Shown: one piece after another, positions 60,356 through 64,000 of the stretch
How the letters are laid out: every line of letters begins with the position of its first letter
Position numbering within the stretch: position 1 is the stretch's first letter
NCBI GenBank assembly: GCA_965277275.1
Contig: CBDICG010000002.1
Span: 992,001-1,056,000, forward strand
Length of the DNA stretch: 64,000 nt
Reading direction: 5' to 3'
DNA from: HLUCCA09 sp965277275
GTDB lineage: Bacteria > Pseudomonadota > Alphaproteobacteria > Rhodobacterales > Rhodobacteraceae
Notes under the pieces: model-generated
Seen by the model: only the letters and a program-made list of their open reading frames with translations
Database searches by the model: none
What the model was told of the DNA's origin: nothing
Translations under genes and position numbers: made by a program

Positions 60356-60472
60356 AGCGAAACATCTCGGGCTTGCGCCGGCGCCGGCCGACGGACGACC
60401 GTGCAGCGTGGGCCTTGGTCTGGCGCGCCATTGGCCGATCCGGGCCGATGGATCCGGGCGCATCATGCGCAT

Positions 60473-61657
60473 CTAGGGCCGTACGGCCAACCGCCGACCG
60501 AGCGTTGCACCTGCCATGCCACATGCGATCCCTATGCCGACCACGGTCGTGAGGGTGAGGCGGTCATCCGCTGTCATGCCCGCGATTTCCGCAAGCGCCG
60601 GACGCCACATCAAAAGCATCGGCAGCGCGAAGACGGCCTGCAGCATCAGGCTTTGCCGCGCCAAAACGGCATAGGCAATCGCCAGTGTCGCCAGATCGTA
60701 GTCCTTGATCGGAAAGAGGAAGAGTCCGGCAAAGACGGCAGAGACATAGAGCCCGTCGAAAAGGTCAGGCCCGACGCGGGACAAGAGCAGTGCGCCCGCC
60801 GCAGCCGCGCCCAACGCTGCAACGCAGAGCAGAAGCGTGCCCATGGCCACCCCCTCACGATCAAGCACACCCGCAACACCGACGAGCCGATCCATGCTGA
60901 TGAACTTGGCCGCAACGCTTTCGCTGTGCAGCCTCAGCGACTCGCCATAATCCGCGAGGAGTGCGCCATTGAGGGCCGCCGCGACGCCGATCGAACCTGC
61001 AATCAGGACGAGCGCGCCGAACTTGGCGCCCCACAGACGTTTCGGCTCCCAGAACCAGGCGATTGCCAACGGCATCAGGCAAAGGTGCGGCTTGATGAGG
61101 CAAAGGAACGTCCCACCCATCAGCGCGAAGCCATTCTTTCGGCGGATGGCAAGATAGACGAGAACGACGCCGAGGGCGACGAAGATGGCTGGCTGTCCCT
61201 TGTAGCCTGCGCCCGCAATCCCGCCCAGTGACACGGCGAACGCCAGCCAGACCGCGCGCCGCACCTGTTCGCCGCCACGGACCTGTCCCGCTTCAGAGGC
61301 GAACCATAGCGCGACAGCCAGTGCACAGATGGCAAGCGCGTTCGCGACATCGGTCGCACGGTAGAAGGCGACGCTGTCCATCGCGCCCAGAGGGGCAATC
61401 AACGGCACGAGGGGCGTCCCGAAGACGAACGTGGAATGATATGGCACGTCGGTCACATGCGCCCAGCACGCTTCGAAGAACGCCGCGTTGTAGGGAGATT
61501 GCCCCTCCCAGATGCACGCGGCGGCCGCATTCAGCCACTTGGTATCCATGTGGCGCATCGGGCCGTCGAATGGCAGGAAGCGGGAGAGCACGAAGGCAAT
61601 GCCGAGGCCTACCAAGGCCAGCGCCGTCACCTGAAATCCTCGCGCGATCCATCCCAT
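60473..61657 (-). CDS. Polytopic glycosyltransferase, GT87/DUF2029-like
   Basis: A 394-residue membrane protein with about ten hydrophobic segments. The first periplasmic loop carries the acidic catalytic-type position Asp38 followed by WLNAAAACIWEGQSPYNAAFF, the layout of GT87 (DUF2029) polyprenyl-phosphate-sugar-dependent glycosyltransferases. It would add a sugar to a glycan, lipid or protein on the periplasmic face; sugar and acceptor are unknown. ATG 61657 follows GAGGAGG and is preferred over the frame start at 61711. It is flanked by the two ATP-grasp-like paralogs. Confidence 0.78.
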   Translation of the reverse strand: MGWIARGFQVTALALVGLGIAFVLSRFLPFDGPMRHMDTKWLNAAAACIWEGQSPYNAAFFEACWAHVTDVPYHSTFVFGTPLVPLIAPLGAMDSVAFYRATDVANALAICALAVALWFASEAGQVRGGEQVRRAVWLAFAVSLGGIAGAGYKGQPAIFVALGVVLVYLAIRRKNGFALMGGTFLCLIKPHLCLMPLAIAWFWEPKRLWGAKFGALVLIAGSIGVAAALNGALLADYGESLRLHSESVAAKFISMDRLVGVAGVLDREGVAMGTLLLCVAALGAAAAGALLLSRVGPDLFDGLYVSAVFAGLFLFPIKDYDLATLAIAYAVLARQSLMLQAVFALPMLLMWRPALAEIAGMTADDRLTLTTVVGIGIACGMAGATLGRRLAVRP

Positions 61658-61792
61658 TGCCAGCCCTCCTCGACACCCTGTACCGGGCGGCCAAACTCCG
61701 TGCTGCGCCACCTGGCACCCTCTGGTGCGCTACCTCACTGGCACATGTCTGCCAAGCGATGTGCGGCACGCGTCAGGCGCACCACCCGACGC

Positions 61793-62833
61793 CTAGATCG
61801 CGCACCTGCAATGCTCAACGAATGCGCGAGCCGCAAGCCCGGCGTACACCTTTGTGGAAACTATGGACGCCTGACTGGGGATACTGTCCTTGATCGGAGC
61901 GAAGTAGCTCTCGCAAGTATGCTCGGTGAACTTGAACCCACTCTCGCACATGAAGACTCGCCCAGTGCCCCGCTGGACCATCAGATCATGGGCGTAAAAC
62001 CCGTGGCCAAGCGCTTCGAAGGCGCGCAGGGCGTGATCTGCGATCTGGTCCCGTTTGGCGTCCACGAGCGTGGCGTTGAGATGCTCGATCAGGGCGGGAT
62101 CGAGAGGTGTCGCCTTGATCTTGACGGTTGGGTCCTCGTCTTCGACAGGGCGCGCCCGCACACTCACAGCGACGACACTCTCACTGACGCACATCGCGCG
62201 CAAAGCCGTAAAGAACGACCGACCGCCGTAGTCGACACGCGTATCGATATACGCGCGGCCCACTTCATCCTCGTCGATCTGCGCGTCTGTGCCATGGATC
62301 ACCCGCGTTGGCATGCAGGACCCTGTCCGCTTGCGCACGAAGACCTCTTCCTTGCCTGACGCCGCGCCGGGCATGCGAACACCGTTTGCCATCAGACATT
62401 CTTCGCTCAGGACCTTGTCCGCGAGGACGATCCCGGACGCGGCGCGATTGAATACGAGCGCGCACCTGTCTTCGATGGCCTGCATCCGTGGCGAAGCGAT
62501 CTGGCAATCGTCCTCGCCAAAGAGGTTGATCAGCACTGTGGGGACCCTGCGGCGCAGGCGCAGCTCGACCTCCAGATGCGAATGGCAGAAATGAGTGCGG
62601 ATGCCCGCGCGCCGCAATGCATCGCAGAAAACCGAGAAGAAGAGATACTTGGCGACCTTGCCGGTGTTGCCGGTGCCTGTTTCGTGCAAGCCGGAGATCA
62701 GACATTGCGCCCATGCGCCCTTGGGCTGAGCCGTATTGCTCCAGCTGTCGAGTAAGACAGAGCGCCCGACGGGAGTATACTGGAGCGCGTGTCGCGCGAC
62801 AGACTTCGCTTGACTGAGCATCCCCGTGCGCAT
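61793..62833 (-). CDS. Putative ATP-grasp ligase, paralog 2 of the rplP-rpmC insert
   Basis: A 346-residue paralog of the protein at 59129-60262. Shared blocks: HETGTGNTGKVAKYLFF, THFCHSHLEVELRLRRRVPT, INLFGEDDCQI, LADKVLSEECLMANGVRMPG (137-156), EVFVRKRTGS (163-172), RAYIDTRVDYGG and HDLMVQRGTGRVFMCESGFK. The candidate ATP-grasp residues are conserved in both, so both are probably active. The C-terminus is about 25 residues shorter. ATG 62833 is used; ATG 62821 with GGAG upstream is an alternative. It is the first gene after the rplP terminator. Confidence 0.72.
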   Translation of the reverse strand: MRTGMLSQAKSVARHALQYTPVGRSVLLDSWSNTAQPKGAWAQCLISGLHETGTGNTGKVAKYLFFSVFCDALRRAGIRTHFCHSHLEVELRLRRRVPTVLINLFGEDDCQIASPRMQAIEDRCALVFNRAASGIVLADKVLSEECLMANGVRMPGAASGKEEVFVRKRTGSCMPTRVIHGTDAQIDEDEVGRAYIDTRVDYGGRSFFTALRAMCVSESVVAVSVRARPVEDEDPTVKIKATPLDPALIEHLNATLVDAKRDQIADHALRAFEALGHGFYAHDLMVQRGTGRVFMCESGFKFTEHTCESYFAPIKDSIPSQASIVSTKVYAGLAARAFVEHCRCAI

Positions 62834-62887
62834 CTCCGCTGGCCGTATCGAGCGCCTGGCACCCGCGCCCCGGAAGGAACAGGGTCG

Positions 62888-62909
62888 GATGCAACATGCA
62901 TCGTGTCAA
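62888..62909 (-). promoter_or_regulatory. Possible promoter/operator for the insert genes
   Basis: Minus-strand TTGACA (62909-62904) is followed immediately by a perfect dyad GATGCA-N3-TGCATC (62902-62888), located just after the rplP terminator and 55-75 bases before the ATP-grasp paralog. No convincing -10 was found. Confidence 0.3.
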
Positions 62910-62913
62910 ACAG

Positions 62914-62942
62914 AAACCCCCGCCGCTATGCGACGGGGGTTT
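62914..62942 (-). terminator. Intrinsic terminator after rplP
   Basis: Nine-base perfect stem AAACCCCCG (62914-62922 plus strand) with CGGGGGTTT (62934-62942), extended by an inner GC stem; on the minus strand it is followed by CTGTTTG. It lies 28 bases after the rplP stop and would end the S10 operon transcript here. Confidence 0.8.
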
Positions 62943-62970
62943 CGGTATTCGTTCATCCTCGGTGGAGGCT

Positions 62971-63384
62971 TTACCAGTCCTCGCGCCGCACGATGCGGGT
63001 CTTGATCGGCAGCTTCATTGCCGCGAGGCGCAGCGCCTCTTCGGCAATGAGATCCGAAACACCGTCAATCTCGAACATCACGCGGCCCGGCTTCACCTTG
63101 GCCGCCCAGTAATCGACGGAGCCCTTACCCTTACCCATCCGCACTTCGGTGGGCTTCGATGTGACAGGCACGTCGGGGAAGATACGGATCCATACGCGAC
63201 CCTGACGCTTCATGTGACGCGTCATGGCACGACGTGCCGCTTCGATCTGGCGTGCAGTGACCCGCTCGGGCTGGATCGCCTTCAGGCCGAAGGAGCCGAA
63301 GTTCAGGTCAAACCCGCCCTTCGCTTCGCCCTTGATGCGACCCTTGTGCTGTTTGCGGAATTTCGTGCGCTTTGGTTGCAGCAT
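62971..63384 (-). CDS. rplP: 50S ribosomal protein L16
   Basis: A 137-residue L16 starting MLQPKRTKFRKQHKGRIKG, with the RPGRVMFEIDGVSDLIAEEA-type segment and WIRIFPDVPVTSKPTEVRMG. It is 12 bases after rpsC and is the last gene before the terminator at 62914-62942. Confidence 0.98.
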   Translation of the reverse strand: MLQPKRTKFRKQHKGRIKGEAKGGFDLNFGSFGLKAIQPERVTARQIEAARRAMTRHMKRQGRVWIRIFPDVPVTSKPTEVRMGKGKGSVDYWAAKVKPGRVMFEIDGVSDLIAEEALRLAAMKLPIKTRIVRREDW

Positions 63385-63396
63385 CTCGTTTACTCC

Positions 63397-64000
63397 TTAG
63401 CGGTCGCGTCGGCCGCCGCCGGAACCGCGCGGGGCGGGTCCGTCTTGCAGCTCTTGCGCGCGGCGGTCACGGGCCGAAGGATCGTGCTCCATGATCTCGC
63501 CTTTGAAGATCCAGACCTTGATCCCGATGATACCGTAGGCGGTCACGCCCTCGGAGGTTGCATAGTCGATGTCGGCACGCAGCGTGTGCAGGGGCACGCG
63601 GCCCTCGCGATACCACTCCGTCCGGGCGATCTCGGCGCCGCCGAGGCGGCCCGCGACGTTCACCCGGATACCGAGCGCGCCCATGCGCATGGCGTTCTGC
63701 ACCGCGCGCTTCATGGCACGGCGGAAGGACACCCGGCGCTCCAGCTGCTGGGCGATGCTCTCGGCCACCAGCTGTGCGTCAAGCTCGGGCTTGCGCACTT
63801 CGACGATATTGAGGTGCAGCTCGCTGTCGGTCATCGAGGCCAGCTTCTTGCGCAGCACCTCGATGTCCGCGCCCTTCTTACCGATGATAACACCGGGGCG
63901 GGCCGTGTGGATCGTGACGCGGCACTTCTTGTGCGGACGCTCGATGATCACCTTGGAGACACCGGCCTGCTTGCACTCTTTCTCGATAAATTCGCGCATG
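63397..64000 (-). CDS. rpsC: 30S ribosomal protein S3 (partial at window end)
   Basis: C-terminal 200 or so residues of S3; the N-terminus lies beyond the window. KH domain GVIIGKKGADIEVLRKKLAS and the C-terminal domain motif MRMGALGIRVNVAGRLGGAE are visible, with a Gly/Arg-rich tail. Confidence 0.97.
   Translation of the reverse strand, partial: MREFIEKECKQAGVSKVIIERPHKKCRVTIHTARPGVIIGKKGADIEVLRKKLASMTDSELHLNIVEVRKPELDAQLVAESIAQQLERRVSFRRAMKRAVQNAMRMGALGIRVNVAGRLGGAEIARTEWYREGRVPLHTLRADIDYATSEGVTAYGIIGIKVWIFKGEIMEHDPSARDRRAQELQDGPAPRGSGGGRRDR

Noticed and set aside
59318..61231. Plus-strand 637-codon open frame over the insert genes
   Set aside because: It is antisense to two genes that have paralog support and membrane topology; no motif or ribosome site.
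59129..62833. Prophage, integron or insertion-sequence origin of the insert
   Set aside because: No integrase, transposase, flanking direct repeats or tRNA were seen, and base composition looks like the neighbours.

Overview
The window is high-GC, gene-dense chromosomal DNA from an alphaproteobacterium, almost certainly a member of the Rhodobacterales (Roseobacter/Rhodobacter group). The evidence is gene content and order: pdxJ-acpS-lepB-rnc-era-DUF1491-recO; pckA divergent from chvI-chvG-hprK-rapZ-EIIA-ptsH; a methylsuccinyl-CoA dehydrogenase of the ethylmalonyl-CoA pathway; bztABCD amino-acid uptake; an ATP12-type F1 assembly factor; hemD with an alphaproteobacterial Mic60 and HemY; and an adenylate kinase without a zinc LID inside the ribosomal cluster. 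No prophage, insertion sequence, CRISPR array, rRNA or tRNA gene was seen.

Layout. 1-0.9 kb: 3' part of a cytochrome P450. 1-6.4 kb: pdxJ to recO housekeeping run. 6.4-11.5 kb: NAD-dependent epimerase/reductase, methylsuccinyl-CoA dehydrogenase, TauE/SafE permease, DUF429. 11.5-18.2 kb: pckA and, divergently, the ChvIG two-component system joined to a PTS-type regulatory module. 18.2-24.4 kb: acyltransferase, small lipoprotein, SMC, NfeD/stomatin pair. 24.7-29.5 kb: ManC, DUF2853, a candidate small RNA, EVE protein, TsaD, HemD. 29.6-38.8 kb: Mic60, HemY, a secreted vWA protein with seven tandem repeats, SDR, ArgB, ferredoxin-like protein, SixA. 38.9-44 kb: bztABCD on the minus strand. 44.2-47.7 kb: rarA-crcB-rluC-ATP12 operon. 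47.8-49.1 kb: LuxR/LuxI quorum-sensing pair. 49.4-64 kb: the alpha, spc and S10 ribosomal-protein clusters on the minus strand, from rplQ back to a partial rpsC.

The most unusual region is 59.1-62.8 kb. The normally contiguous rplP-rpmC junction is split by three minus-strand genes: two paralogous ATP-grasp-like proteins flanking a GT87-type polytopic glycosyltransferase. A strong intrinsic terminator lies immediately after rplP, and a long hairpin lies between two of the cargo genes. This looks like an uncharacterised glycan or peptide-ligation module lodged in the ribosomal operon; its function is unknown.

Other signals not explained by the genes: a 16-bp stem with a G-quadruplex motif in its loop between two convergent genes (about 10.7 kb); a 33-nt-arm inverted repeat before recO; back-to-back 12-bp hairpins after sixA; a perfect 22-bp palindrome between rpoA and rplQ; a solute-binding-protein-like segment inside the permease BztB; and a luxR promoter that predicts a leaderless mRNA. 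Start codons were chosen from Shine-Dalgarno position and family N-termini, so several differ from the longest open frame.
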